Below are positions 37,974 through 50,139 of a DNA stretch of 64,000 nucleotides, piece by piece. The stretch comes from Paramecium sonneborni (Eukaryota; Ciliophora; Oligohymenophorea; Peniculida; Parameciidae), in contig CAJJDN010000120.1 in NCBI GenBank assembly GCA_905182985.1, positions 124,001 through 188,000 of the forward strand, written 5' to 3'. Under the pieces are notes generated by a model, which did no database searches, was not told the origin of the DNA, and saw only the letters and a program-made list of their open reading frames with translations. Numbering within the stretch: the first letter of the stretch is position 1; every line of letters begins with the position of its first letter. A program made the position numbers and the translations under genes.

Positions 37974-39320
37974 TCATTATTGAAACCATTAATCTTTGAT
38001 AATCTAATTTAATAGATGATATAGATACTTCTTTTGTATTGCATCTTTCATATGACCTAACTCTCAACATATTATTAATTAATCTTTATGCTTATTAAGA
38101 TATTCCATTAGATGAGAAGATCCCTGTTTTAATTTTAGTAAACAACTCTTTTTATTCTTTCCCTTAAAATGGAAACTTACCATGTAACATTACATAAAGT
38201 AATATTCCTAATGACCATATATCAGCAGGCTTTCCATAATCTATTTTCAATATTATCTCTGGGGCCATATATCTAGTATTTTTATGAAAGTGATTACGAA
38301 GGTGTTCCACAATAGGAAATAGTTTTATGTTCAATAAATGAACTAAAACCAAAGTCAATCAATTTAATTTTGTTGTCTCTAATTAAAATATTTTCTAATT
38401 TGATGTCCCGATGTATCTATACTTTATTTATATAGGAATTACAATATTTTTAGAATGACAAAAATCAATTGCTTTAACAACTTAAAGAAAGATATTTTTT
38501 GCATCATTTTCAGGTATCAACTTGTTTGGCTATTATTTTAAATATTATCTTAATGATAATGGACCAGCATATTCCATAACTAAGTGCACTTGGGTCTGAA
38601 TATTAAAAGATATACATCAGTGTAAATCACATCAAGTAATTAAACAATATTTGGATGTTATATAGATGATAATATCTAGATTTCTTTTCTTATGTATTCT
38701 TTTTTTTACATAATCTTCATTCTTTCATAAACCTTTATTGCTACCTACTATCCATTTAATAAATTTAATCCAACTCTTACAATCCCATAACTACCTTATC
38801 CAATCTATTCTTATATTAAATAGTTTTCAATGTTATTTGAAAAATGTTATGTTGGTATTGTGAATCCACCAGCAGTTTATGGTCTTCTTTTCTTTCTTGA
38901 TGTTTTATTTAGTTAACTATTAACTAATTCTTAAAGTAATTCAATTGATTTATTATCCATTTCTTAACTAATTATTGGTTATTAATTTCTCTTAATTGGG
39001 CTTCTTATTCTAATTACTGTTGATCTATTTGTTGTTTATGTTGCAATTATTGTTGGTGGTCTTTAAGATGCTTTAGGAGAAGGCTTCGTTTAGAAAAAAC
39101 TTTTCAAAGGCTTTATATTTATTTGTCTTGGAGATAAAATTTTTGGTGATTATAATCTCTTTCTTGGTATGAAATTTCTTCTTCTCAAATCTTACTTTAA
39201 CTATGTATTTGAAGTAGCTGTTAAAAGAGGTTATAGATTTTAAAATTATCCAAAATATATACCATTCGAAATCACTTAAGATGAACGAGTAGTTTTATTT
39301 TGAGACGATAACCTTTTCAT
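37974..39320 (-). CDS. Ser/Thr protein kinase, CAMK/SNF1-like
   Basis: A 411-aa kinase. An N-terminal extension of about 160 residues is basic and rich in Ser, Gln, Pro and Arg. The catalytic domain is complete: P-loop GQGSYG, VAIKVY Lys, HRDIKLEN catalytic loop, DFG, GTPSYMAPEI activation segment, and [20 protein letters not shown]. It ends close to the domain limit with a KDQWFQQ stretch resembling the usual HPWF. The overall pattern is that of CAMK/AMPK-related kinases; the threonine of CGTPS is kept, and with no C-terminal regulatory domain, control may lie in the N-terminal extension. Four introns (25, 25, 26 and 35 bp) give an exact frame. The upstream ATG at 39320 was preferred because the frame stays open and Gln-rich. 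Confidence 0.87.
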
Positions 39321-39661
39321 TAATTTATTAAATAAATAATTTATTCAATTATAATCACACCAATAATAGTCAATAAAGCTTGAATAATTCAATTAATCAA
39401 TATTCTCTATATTTTTATATTTTTAAGAATTCTTTGAACCATATACAATTACAATAATTGAAATTTTAAAAATTAACAAACTTTTTGTATAAAAAATGTT
39501 ATCATTTCTTCATATTATATTATATTATATAAATGATATAAAATGTATATATATATGGATATATAGTATTTTATTAAAAACTTACTCTATCTATTATTCA
39601 TAAGAGAACTTAATAATATTAATAATATTTTTTGTTTTATTCATATATTTATTTCATTTTT

Positions 39662-40423
39662 TCAATCTTCATCTATCATTTCTTAAAGTATATCCTAAAT
39701 TGTAACTGCAGGATCCTGTTCTTTACGAACCTTCATCTAAGTTTCAGCTTATATTAAAAATTGCATCAATTTTAACAATTCTGTATCATTATCTTAACCT
39801 TGATATTAAATAATGGGATAAGCGTTTTCAGAATTAGCTTGAATGAATGTTAAAATTTAATACCTTAACATTGATCCTCATCATAATCTACAAAAATAAC
39901 ATTATGAGGATTAGATGTTGTCATATTTATTTCCTTTGTGATTTTGTTACGAGATAATACACATGACTATGTGAAAAATAAAATTTACTTGTATCTGTAA
40001 AAATTATGCTTGATTTGAATGCAAAACCGATTAATAATTGGAACAGCAAATTCTTATATCTAAGTTGTGTAGATGCTCACATCATATATTTTTGACACGA
40101 TCAATAAAAATTAATCTAGATATGGTCTATGTTTAACATAGAAATCTTATGTGGCACCTGAAGGATATCTCAATTAATATATTATTAGAATATTACTTAA
40201 TATTAATCTTATCCCATCCTTGAATATAAGTAGGACTTGTACAAACTAAAGTCCCTTCTAATCCTATCAATAATCTTAATTTTCCTGTATAAAATGAATT
40301 TGATCTTGGAATTTAATGATATCTCCTTAATTCCATTCTTGTTCTTGGTCTTATTCTTTTACGAATTTGTGTAATAAACTAATCTATTAATTAACAGAGC
40401 CATGCTAAAATTTATCCTAACAT
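39662..40423 (-). CDS. FCP/SCP-like (NIF-type) phosphatase homologue lacking the catalytic Asp pair
   Basis: A 235-aa protein with the HAD fold of the CTDSP/Dullard/TIM50 group. The motif usually written LDLDETLV reads IGLEGTLV here, so the nucleophile Asp is Gly and the acid/base Asp is Glu. Later family landmarks remain: VKHRPYLDQFL, SIYTTQIQEFAVPIIN (usual VFTASLxEYADPVI), QSCVLSRNKITKEI (usual SC..KDLS), VIFVDYDEDQCQANSENAYP and DNDTELLKLMQFL. It therefore looks like a non-catalytic member. Two introns (28 and 26 bp) fit exactly. Its ATG is 13 bp from the divergent ATG of the next gene. Confidence 0.78.
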
Positions 40424-40436
40424 AATTTAATTAATA

Positions 40437-40802
40437 ATGTCATAAACAGAACTCAAACAATTACATGACTCTAATTAAGTATTAAACAAACTCAAACCAA
40501 TCTTAAAGAACAATTAAACCAATTATTTCAGTCCTTAAACAAGAACAGACTTTGCTGGCAATCAAATTATTAAAGGAGGTAATCATAAAATTGTATTCTT
40601 ACCGATCTCAAATTAATAATCTCCTAATGTTCCAACTTCTAACAATATTCAAATCAATAGTGAGTCTTCTGAATCAGATTAAGAAATTATACAAAATAAC
40701 AACAATTCTAAAGATTAACCCTTTCTTTGTTTAAAATAAAAATAATATCAATAGACCTAACCACTTATTGTTAATGAATCAAGATGTTGTTTAATATTTT
40801 GA
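40437..40802 (+). CDS. Small protein with C-terminal CaaX box
   Basis: A 121-aa intronless protein starting MSQTELKQLHDSNQVLNKL and ending SRCCLIF at TGA. The last four residues CLIF fit a CaaX prenylation site, with a second Cys before it that could be palmitoylated. The body is hydrophilic (Asn, Ser, Gln, Glu-rich: INSESSESDQEIIQNNNN) without TM segments, so it would be a membrane-tethered, largely disordered protein. Other frames of the same region lack this composition. It shares a 13-bp start-to-start gap with the pseudophosphatase gene. Confidence 0.65.
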
Positions 40803-40817
40803 TATGATAATGCTTAT

Positions 40818-42328
40818 TCATTTTTATGTAATTAAGTATTTATTTATCAATATCCTCTCAATATCATTCAATAGATCCTCTGTCACCTTATTTTGAATAC
40901 TCTATTATCTCAAAACTCTAAAATTTACTAAACTTATTCCAAATTATCAATTTATACCTTTTCCTGAAGATTCTAATTAAAACATATCTTTTTACTTATA
41001 AATACTCATTTTAAAAACTATATAATTTTGTGAATTATTAAGCACAGTTAATTTTAATACTATTATTAATCTGAGTAGTTTTTATTGTAATTTCTTTGGT
41101 TTTTTATTTCCTTTCCATAATGATATATTTTAAATCTCAATAAACTCATTGATTATCAATTATACTCTCATTTTTCAATAACAATCATTATAAGACTATT
41201 TATATTGAAACTTTCAATCGTGTAATTTATGTTTGAAATCAATATTTCACTTAATTCTTAACCTAAAGTTTAAATGAATAGTAAATATTTAAGATTAGCA
41301 GCTTACAACATTATATAATAATTATTATTATTTATTTGTAGTTCATTAGAATTAACATGTTATTTTAAATAATTTATCTAAATATCAATTGGAATAATTT
41401 TATCTAAATCACTGATTATCTAAAATAATAAACAATAATTTTACTTAAACTATTTCGAGAGGTGTAAGTTTTAAAAATAACTCTTTCACATAATTTGGAA
41501 ATATCAACCTTATCCTTAATAGATACATTCTTATATTTGCAGGCTCAAATGAATTAAATAAATCCAAGGAATCTTTTGAATTCAAAATTTTCTTCAGTAG
41601 ATTATTTAATTATTTATTTAAAGATTTTATCTAAATTTAAACAATCTAATTAAGTATTAGATTTAATATGGTAGAGTCACTTTTTATTTTCATAAAGATT
41701 TCATTCAATTTAGTTTTTGTTTCCTCTCTATTTGTAACTAAAGCAATCCAATTATGAATAAGATTACTGTAAAATAATTAAAAATACATAATGATTTCAT
41801 CATTAGAGTTTAAATCAATTATGCGTGAGATTGATTTTAGCTTCTCAATTATAGGTTTAAGCATAAAGTTGCTATTTTCCAAAATAGCTAATACACACTT
41901 AATTTGATTTAAATTATTCATATTTTATAAATTTAAGAAGATTCGAATCAATAAAGTTTTTGTATTTTTTGTAAATTTTGGAAATATTCTTTCTATATAA
42001 GAGAACATATTTATATGTTTGTAAAACCATTTGATAATTTTTTTATTCTATTTTCAAAATACAATTTTCCTTTTTCTGATAAAAATTAAAGATGTTTAGA
42101 AATTAGTAATGCCATATTTGTTAATTTTTCATTATCAATATGATTCAACCATTTTGAAAACTAATTCTCTGTTATTGGCAAAATAAATATGAATCTATTA
42201 GATTAATTGATGATACTTTGCAAATATCAATAATAGATGATTTAAAAGATTATTACTCGATCTATTAATTTATTACATTTTATATATAAAGATTCTCTTT
42301 ATTTAATACTTTACAAAACTTAAAACAT
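40818..42328 (-). CDS. Alpha-helical, possibly armadillo-like protein
   Basis: About 450 aa of helical sequence starting MFQVLQSIKQRESLYIKCNK, with repeated Leu/Ile-rich helices (IKCVLAILENSNFMLKPIIE; NWIALVTNREETKTKLNEIF; IMLQAANLKYLLFIQTLG) suggestive of an alpha-solenoid. At least three introns are needed (around 42090-42230, near 42040, and a 25-bp one near 41430), and two more splice sites near 41130-41180 and 40950 are guesses. If they are wrong, the gene ends at the TGA at 41168-41170. No family recognised. Confidence 0.5.
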
Positions 42329-42382
42329 AATTATCTAAGCAATTTAATTTATAATAAATTTATGAATACAAACAAATTGAGA

Positions 42383-42817
42383 ATGAGTAAGTCTTTGATT
42401 AGATAACGATAATCTCCAATACCCCCATTAGAAATAAAACTCTATGTTGGTTAACCTTTAAGTTAATCACCTCCTTAATAAAAATTACATCAAATGACTT
42501 TTTAGTAAAGATTAAGGTTGTATTATAAATCTCAAAACACTTTAACTCCAAAACCATGGAACCCACCTTCTGAAGAATATGGAACAATTTTAAGATTGAT
42601 TTCTGTACATGAAGTAATTAAACCAAAAAAAAAAGAATTGTAAAGTCGAACCTCAAAAAATATATTAGGCAAAACAAATATTCATAAACGATTTGTGACA
42701 GACATGCCTAAAATTTAAAATGATATTGCTCCCAAGAAAATAACATTAAATTTTAAATCACCCATTAATATATTGAATAAAAGTAATTCTTTTGGACCTT
42801 GGGATTCTCCTTTTTGA
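42383..42817 (+). CDS. Small basic Pro-rich protein
   Basis: A 144-aa intronless protein, basic and rich in Pro, Lys, Ser and Gln (MSKSLIRQRQSPIPPLEIKL; PKPWNPPSEEYGTILRLI), ending FGPWDSPF. No TM segment or known domain. The balanced composition and seven in-frame TAA/TAG codons with no TGA support real coding. Its start lies 54 bp from the divergent start of the helical protein. Function unknown. Confidence 0.65.
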
Positions 42818-42889
42818 ATTATAAATATTTTTTTATTTTGCAATTTTATTAAAAATATAGACAACATATATTCATTTATTCAATTATTC

Positions 42890-43186
42890 TCAAAAATAAA
42901 TTGGCAAAGTTTAGACTTTCACAATATTTGAAGGACTACTAGATAATTTTGATAATCGTCTTCTCAAAACTATCTGATTAGAATCAGGCCCTTATAAAAC
43001 TGGAACTTTTGAGAAAGAAGCATTTTCGGTTGGGACAATGTAAAAAGCCTATCCACTTCTGTCTGTATATTATTTCTTTAAAATAGATTCCAAATTGGAA
43101 TTATGAGACTTGAATTTAAGGGTTTTGGGTTTTATAAGGATCACAGATTGATCATCATCTACTGTTAAGCTTTAAGAACAACCCAT
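42890..43186 (-). CDS. Small protein with MGC N-myristoylation/palmitoylation motif
   Basis: A 98-aa intronless protein beginning MGCSQS: Gly2 with Ser6 fits the N-myristoyltransferase consensus, and Cys3 could be palmitoylated. The rest is Ser/Lys/Val-rich (KPKTLKFKSHNSNLESILKK; RRRLSKLSSSPSNIVKVQ) without a known fold. Likely a membrane-tethered, phosphorylatable peptide; partner unknown. It converges on the Pro-rich gene, 72 bp apart. Confidence 0.65.
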
Positions 43187-43691
43187 GTAGATTAATTTAT
43201 TTATTTTTATTAAAAATATTAAACTATGGCTGCTTTATGACTTTATAAGTTATGTGTTTATTTGAATCAATAATTTAAATTAGTAATTCAAATGCATGGA
43301 TTATCAATAAACAATATATTCAGTAACTTAAAATATCATGATATCTGAGTTATACTTCCCATTTTAATAAATTTACACAACTGTTAAAATTTCATCCTAT
43401 TTGAATAGTCGTTTTTCTAATATGAATATTTTAATATTTAGGTTTGACTAGGTTTTTTACACTTAAAAGCTAATTTCAAGAGAGGAATTTCCCCAAGAAT
43501 TAGAATTATAGCAATATTGGAAGTAAATGTTTTTAATTGATTTATGATTTAAAGTTTTACTAGGAATGATTCAAATTTTCATTGATAATTATATAATAAT
43601 TATCTAATTTCTATATATAATATATTAAGGATAAATATTTATGTGATTTTTATAATAAAAATTATATATATTTTAGAAAACCTAGTTTTGA

Positions 43692-44630
43692 ATGCTTGCA
43701 TTACAAAGACCCACTCTCAAAACTAAATTAGAAAATTTATTATATCATTCATCTATTGCAATTTCTTCTGATTCTAGATGGATTGTAATAGGTAGTGAAA
43801 TGGGATGGATTAGAATTTGGGATTAATAAAAAAATTGTTATAGTCGTAAGATCTTAAGTAGATCTATTAATGATATAGCTATATCTCAAGATGTTAATTG
43901 GCTTGCTTATAGTGAAGATAGTGATCCAGTTTATGAAAATTTAGATTATAATAACTACGTCTAAGATCCTAAAGTATGGGTCATAAATTTAAAACATAAT
44001 GCAAAACAATATAGGTTAGAAGAAAAAACTAATTTTATAAATTGCTTAAAATTTACATAATCTAATTTATTAGTAAGTGCTAGTAAAGATTTACATATTC
44101 GAATTTGGAGTGTGAATAATAGGAAACTATTGTAGAGAATCTCATGTTATCACGAAATCGCTTATTTATCAATTCATCGTTTAGAATGTTTTCTTGGAGC
44201 TATTAGTAAAATATTTTGCATTATTCATTTATATTATACATAAAATGGCAAACTCAAGCATTTTTGGAGGACTAAAATATAAACTAGCATATCAATTTCA
44301 TTTTCCTATAGTGGCCATATGTTACTAGCAGAAGGACTTAATGAAAAAAATAGATAGATATATTAATTATGGAATATATAAACAAAAAAGTTGTTGAGAA
44401 CTTTTAAAGGATCTGTAAATTCAATTAAAATAGCATAATTTTCATCAAATGATCAATAATTGGTGATAAAAAATAATGATAATAAAATTGCGTTTGTTGA
44501 TATTTCAAAAGGTGAAGAAATTAAAATTTACGAACAAGTTGAAGCTGATGCGCAAATTTGTTTTTCTCGTGATTGTAAGACAATGGTGTGTGATGATTTG
44601 TGGGAAAGGGTTTTTGTATATACTATGTGA
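43692..44630 (+). CDS. WD40-repeat protein
   Basis: A 312-aa intronless protein, long enough for about six or seven WD40 blades. Blade signatures: AISSDSRWIVIGSEMGWIRI(W), AISQDVNWLAYSED, CLKFTQSNLLVSASKDLHIR(IW), SFSYSGHMLLAEGLNEK, SIKIAQFSSNDQQLVIKNND and ICFSRDCKTMVCDD. No other domain. WD40 proteins are scaffolds; nothing here points to a particular complex. Start MLALQRPTLKTKLENLL is the first ATG in the open frame. Confidence 0.85.
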
Positions 44631-45252
44631 AAACTATGGTTCATGTTGTGAATTCTATTAATATTGATTTTGTTAATTTATCAAATAAATCTTTGTTTTA
44701 GTATTTTTTAACTAATTTATCTGGTCTCTTATATCTTATATTCATTTATAAGAATCTAAAAATCAAAACTAATACTTCTCCATATTCAAATATCAAATAT
44801 CCCTTTTAAAAATTTTAAAATAAATTCTATTAATTATTCATTAAAATCTAAGTATACACTTGACAATTTTAGATTTGAATTATAATCAAATTAACCTAAA
44901 TATCATTAATTAACTGCATATTAAATTCTTGAATCAGCTGTTTGTTGAAATTTTGAATTGAGATCCTAATATATGAAAAATAAGAATTATTAAGGATAAA
45001 TTAATGATTTTAAGCAATTTAATGAATTTCTTTTATTTTAGAAACAAAATTTTAATTTTAAGTGAGTCTAACATTTTAAACATTATTCTAGTTAATCATT
45101 ACAAAACATTAGATTAATTTTCATATATCAAGACTTATACTATAAAAACAGATTATGCAGTTATATTTTGTTTTGAAAAAAATAATTAGTAATTGCTGTA
45201 ATTCCCTTTTTAATTCATCAAATAAACTTACTTTTATTAATTAAATTGTATA
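44631..45252. other. AT-rich stretch without a supported gene
   Basis: I see no convincing coding frame. Both strands have TGA-limited frames shorter than about 60 codons with biased Ile/Asn/Lys composition. Confidence 0.4.
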
Positions 45253-46260
45253 TCATTATTAACATAATGAAATTAATCTTTTAGAAACTTTAAAAAATAA
45301 ACATTATAAAAAAGAGAATTCTAAAAAATTTTCAAGCCATTTAGTTATTTTTTTAATAGATTTATAAAAAGGCATAACAATAATATTCAGAAAAAATAAT
45401 GAAAGTCTCATTTTATTTAACTTTTCAATTTTTTATAATTGTAATTCAATCTATTATATTGAGGCAATCTTTAAAATGATATATATGTAAATTAGTTTAA
45501 TTAAATTAGAAAAATATTCTTATTCACACAGTTTAAATTGAATTATCTTATTTTTAATCTTAAAATCAAATTTAAATCTGAAAGTTATGAAAATATTAAG
45601 AGTTTAAAATAATAAACGTAATTAATTTACCTATTTTTTTAATACATTATTGCAATTAGAAAAGTAGTTGATATTATTTCTTAGAATGAATTCAAGCTTT
45701 GTACTTTTACTCGATAAAAGTATTTTTAAAACTTCAAAAATTTTGAATTTTACTAAATTTAAATCTAAATATTCATTATTTAAATTAGCAATTATGGATA
45801 AATCTAATAGACGCAGAAAAAAATCAATAGTTATTCTTTGTATAAAATATCTGAAAAGATCATTGAAAAACATCTGTCTATTAGTTTAATAATTAAAAGG
45901 ATCTCTATAATAGTGATTTACAAATTCTAACAAAAATATTACCATTAAAGAGTATGATGATTTTAATTTCAAAAAAAAATGTCAACTAAATAATATCCAA
46001 GTTCCTATAAAATAAAATAGATAAAATTGTAGATTCCTGAATTATATATCAACATTAAATCTTCTTAACACTAATTTTTGATAAAGAAATTTTAGAAAAA
46101 TTTTAAATAGCAATATGTAGATTTTTATTAATTTTTGAAACTGAAATATTATTAAAAGATTTAGTGGTTAATTCTATAAATCTTTCGTCATACACAATTT
46201 AATAAGCTCGATAAAAAGGATGAATAATGAAAATAATTTTATTGAATCTGTTACTCCCAT
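45253..46260 (-). pseudogene. Probable decayed PP4R3/SMEK-like gene
   Basis: A TGA-free minus frame of more than 220 codons (about 45963 to 45253) reads like part of the protein phosphatase 4 regulatory subunit 3 repeat region: SLMVIFLLEFVNHYYRDPFN, LFRYFIQRITIDFFLRLLDL, FKIFEVLKILLSSKSTKLEF and FILRNN, similar in order to NLVLFLHEFC ... LFRDL ... DILILFLNQ ... LRSYVVRQ of SMEK. Upstream, another frame has VSKINKNLHIAI, which could match the preceding SMEK segment but is interrupted by TGA. The breaks and extreme AT content suggest decay. Chance open frames are common in this composition, so this is tentative. Confidence 0.3.
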
Positions 46261-47879
46261 ATTTTAATTGAGACACGTATATTAATAACAGCTTAAATTT
46301 AACTTACTTAATTTTTATATTAAATCTTACCCAATTTTCTATAAAATTTCAGCTTAGATTTCTAGTTTTTTACTAATGAAGCAAAATCATGCTTGAAAAT
46401 TGGTTAAATAAATTGAGAGTTTACTTTCTTCAAATTAAAAATTTTTTAGACCTATTGAAGGAATGAAATTTTCAATAAAATGTAGAGAATATGTCTTAAT
46501 TTAAAATTCTTTTAATTTTAAACCTGATATAAAAAATAATGTTCTAAGTTTTTTATAACTTCATAAATTTAAGGTTTCAGTTTTTTTAGTTGTTTCTTAT
46601 TTAAAATTTGACATAAATATAAATAGGATGTTAAACCCTCTAAATTTGATTAAATTTAATCTGATAAATAAATAACATATTTTTGGGCATATCTATATTT
46701 ATAATGAAGCATTGAGTAAGATATTAATATTTTCATCTGATACTTAATTATTTCAAAGAAATTTATTATTTCTTAATCTGATTCTATTATTGCTCATTAT
46801 TAGATCAAATTTACAAGTTTCTGAATTAATAATCTTTGATTTCCTTAATAGGCTTAAAGATTAGAAAATATTGAAATACCAATAAGTAAAAAATTTATAT
46901 AAATTTATATATTTTAATATATAAAAATTCTTAATAAAATTTTCTTGCATCTTATAAAACATTAGTTTTATTATAATTTATTTAGTTCAATCTTCCAACT
47001 AATTTTCTGCAATCTAAATATATATCAAAATTTAGTTGAATAAGAGAATAGGTTTAAAAATCTCTTTTTTCTAATACCAAAAAATATATTAAATCAAACA
47101 ATAGATATCTTTTAAAATTAATTTAGGATTTATTAAGGGAACAAAGTTTTTTACTTGTTTTTAGTTGTTCAATATGCTTCATAAGATAAACGAAATCAAA
47201 AATATAAAATAATAAAAATTAATTAAGTTTTACTTATTTAAATTTGATTCTCTTGAATGAAAATAGTAAGAAAAAATTCGTTCTTTATTATTCCAAATTA
47301 AACTTAAAATTTAAAGCAAGATTTTTAGACCTCGGATTAAAATTAGTATCATAATAAAATATATATCGTTTCCATTACTTATTTAAAAAATTTAAATCTG
47401 AGAAATGATTAAAAATTTTTAATATCTAACAATTAAAAAAATATGTTAAAAGCTTTACAAGGACCAAAAATTTTTTAAATTTAGGCTAATAGAATTACGA
47501 TACATTATAATCCTTTTGATTAATTTTAAGTACGTTTTTATTTGAAAAATCATAAAAATTGTGATAAAAAGTTTTGAATTCTATTATTTATTTTATTAAA
47601 AAATTTGCTTTTAATATTCACACTTAATTAGAAGACATATTTTGGAAAGGAAAAATTTTTTTCGATGCTTTGAGATTGGAATCGTTTTACAACTTAACAA
47701 ATTCTAAAAAAATATTTAATGGAATAATCAGTAACCTTAATTGCTAACCTTACCGAAATTCATCATCAATAAACCAGAACGGAATAGAAAAATTGATTTG
47801 ATTTCATTAAGAAGGGTATCTATACTAATCTCTTTTTTAAAATAGTTTCTGTTTCAATCTAATAATATAAAAGGAGAAT
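46261..47879. other. Long AT-rich block, no intact gene
   Basis: Only short scattered coding-like pieces are visible, none sustaining a frame. It may be the continuation of the decayed gene next to it. Confidence 0.35.
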
Positions 47880-48347
47880 ATGGAACCAAAAATAGATGAT
47901 AATAAGACTTTTGTTGTAGATTATATTGTATAAAGTAATTCACATGATATATCAAGAAAGAATAAGAAAAAAATTGGAATAAAAAAGAATAACAAACAAT
48001 AATTCAGATTTATTTGCAAGCTTCATATAACTTTATTAAAGTTAGAGAAAATTTACTTTTCTTTTTTAAGATTAATATTTCCACTTTAATTATAGCTATT
48101 AAATTTTATTTTGAAAGTTCGCTCCATAAATTTTTACAATTTATATTAATCATAATTATAATCATATTAACTGATTTATCTAACATTTTTTTAATGGAGT
48201 TATAACTAAATAAAGAAACCTCTAATATTATTGTTTGTTTCTGAGTTTATATATGATAATTTTTAATAATATTTTATTCTAATAACTATTAATCAATTTA
48301 TAAATAAATATATAAATAATAATAGAATAAAAATAGTTTTATTATGA
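47880..48347 (+). CDS. Doubtful ORF with plausible N-terminus
   Basis: A 155-codon TGA-limited frame. The first 40 residues look like a genuine hydrophilic N-terminus (MEPKIDDNKTFVVDYIVQS) followed by a Lys/Asn run. The remainder becomes Ile/Leu/Asn-rich AT-driven sequence, and the 3' end lies in the duplicated contig end. It may be the first exon of a gene cut by decay or by the assembly break. Confidence 0.3.
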
Positions 48348-49084
48348 TATTTTTGAATAAATCAAAAGAAAATTTAAGAAGTAAATATGTTTTGTTGAAA
48401 TCTAACAAATTTATGAAGATACAGATATATTAGATTAGATTTTATACAAAATATTCAGCTCATAAACTTCTCTATAACTTCACTCTAGACTAGCATCATC
48501 ACCATTAGATCAGAATGAACTTTGTATGATTACATTTAATCTATAAGATCATTATGGCAATTCATATATTTTCTAGATTTTTTATCTTAATTAGATTGAT
48601 TGTTAGATTTGACTAGGTCAATTTAAGCTAGGTGCATATTATTTAATTTAGAATTAATAAATGTCTCTTTTAAAGATAATTCCTTCTATAAATTTTATAG
48701 GTTTTAAGGAATCTAATCCTGAGGAATCTATTAGATTTTGAAAGAGATTTCTTTTAAATATTAACCTAGATTTTTCCCATCTTCTGAAAGTTGTTTCTAA
48801 ATATATTGAATTTATATTTACTATCAATTTATTTTTATTAATTAATTCTTTTTATAATTTTTATTCATCTTTTTTAGTTTTCAATTAGAACGATTCATTA
48901 GTTTCATTTATTGATTTTTTTAAAATTGTACATTCATTTTAGATTGTTTGATTTGACTTTGATCTAAATTAAATTGAAATGTTTACAAATCATTGATCTT
49001 ATTTTGAAGTAATTCATGATTATTTTTAGCAGATTAATATTTGTCTTAAAATTGATCTTTTTCTTTAACTGCTTAAGTGACTGT
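48304..49084. repeat. Left copy of 781-bp direct duplication at an N gap
   Basis: The same sequence recurs at 49359-50139 with a constant offset of 1055 bp, on either side of 274 Ns. It contains a truncated copy of the 3' part of the coiled-coil gene at 49510-51205. Most simply an unmerged contig overlap. Confidence 0.85.
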
Positions 49085-49358
49085 NNNNNNNNNNNNNNNN
49101 NNNNNNNNNNNNNNNNNNNNNNNNNNNNNNNNNNNNNNNNNNNNNNNNNNNNNNNNNNNNNNNNNNNNNNNNNNNNNNNNNNNNNNNNNNNNNNNNNNNN
49201 NNNNNNNNNNNNNNNNNNNNNNNNNNNNNNNNNNNNNNNNNNNNNNNNNNNNNNNNNNNNNNNNNNNNNNNNNNNNNNNNNNNNNNNNNNNNNNNNNNNN
49301 NNNNNNNNNNNNNNNNNNNNNNNNNNNNNNNNNNNNNNNNNNNNNNNNNNNNNNNNNN
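49085..49358. other. 274-bp N gap
   Basis: A run of Ns between two copies of the same sequence. Given the duplicated flanks, the gap may contain no missing sequence at all. Confidence 0.9.
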
Positions 49359-50139
49359 ATAAATATATAAATAATAATAGAATAAAAATAGTTTTATTAT
49401 GATATTTTTGAATAAATCAAAAGAAAATTTAAGAAGTAAATATGTTTTGTTGAAATCTAACAAATTTATGAAGATACAGATATATTAGATTAGATTTTAT
49501 ACAAAATATTCAGCTCATAAACTTCTCTATAACTTCACTCTAGACTAGCATCATCACCATTAGATCAGAATGAACTTTGTATGATTACATTTAATCTATA
49601 AGATCATTATGGCAATTCATATATTTTCTAGATTTTTTATCTTAATTAGATTGATTGTTAGATTTGACTAGGTCAATTTAAGCTAGGTGCATATTATTTA
49701 ATTTAGAATTAATAAATGTCTCTTTTAAAGATAATTCCTTCTATAAATTTTATAGGTTTTAAGGAATCTAATCCTGAGGAATCTATTAGATTTTGAAAGA
49801 GATTTCTTTTAAATATTAACCTAGATTTTTCCCATCTTCTGAAAGTTGTTTCTAAATATATTGAATTTATATTTACTATCAATTTATTTTTATTAATTAA
49901 TTCTTTTTATAATTTTTATTCATCTTTTTTAGTTTTCAATTAGAACGATTCATTAGTTTCATTTATTGATTTTTTTAAAATTGTACATTCATTTTAGATT
50001 GTTTGATTTGACTTTGATCTAAATTAAATTGAAATGTTTACAAATCATTGATCTTATTTTGAAGTAATTCATGATTATTTTTAGCAGATTAATATTTGTC
50101 TTAAAATTGATCTTTTTCTTTAACTGCTTAAGTGACTGT
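49359..50139. repeat. Right copy of 781-bp direct duplication
   Basis: Matches 48304-49084. This copy is continuous with the 5' part of the coiled-coil gene and is the one used for its model. Confidence 0.85.

Noticed and set aside
38960..39310. Plus-strand hydrophobic reading opposite the kinase N-terminus
   Set aside because: The minus frame is continuous with the kinase domain and reaches an ATG; the plus frame has no start context or domain.
45668..45889. Plus-strand 73-codon ORF
   Set aside because: The minus strand of the same region is open for three times as long and looks more like protein.
49016..49463. ORFs spanning the N gap
   Set aside because: They consist mostly of unknown bases and cross an assembly joint.
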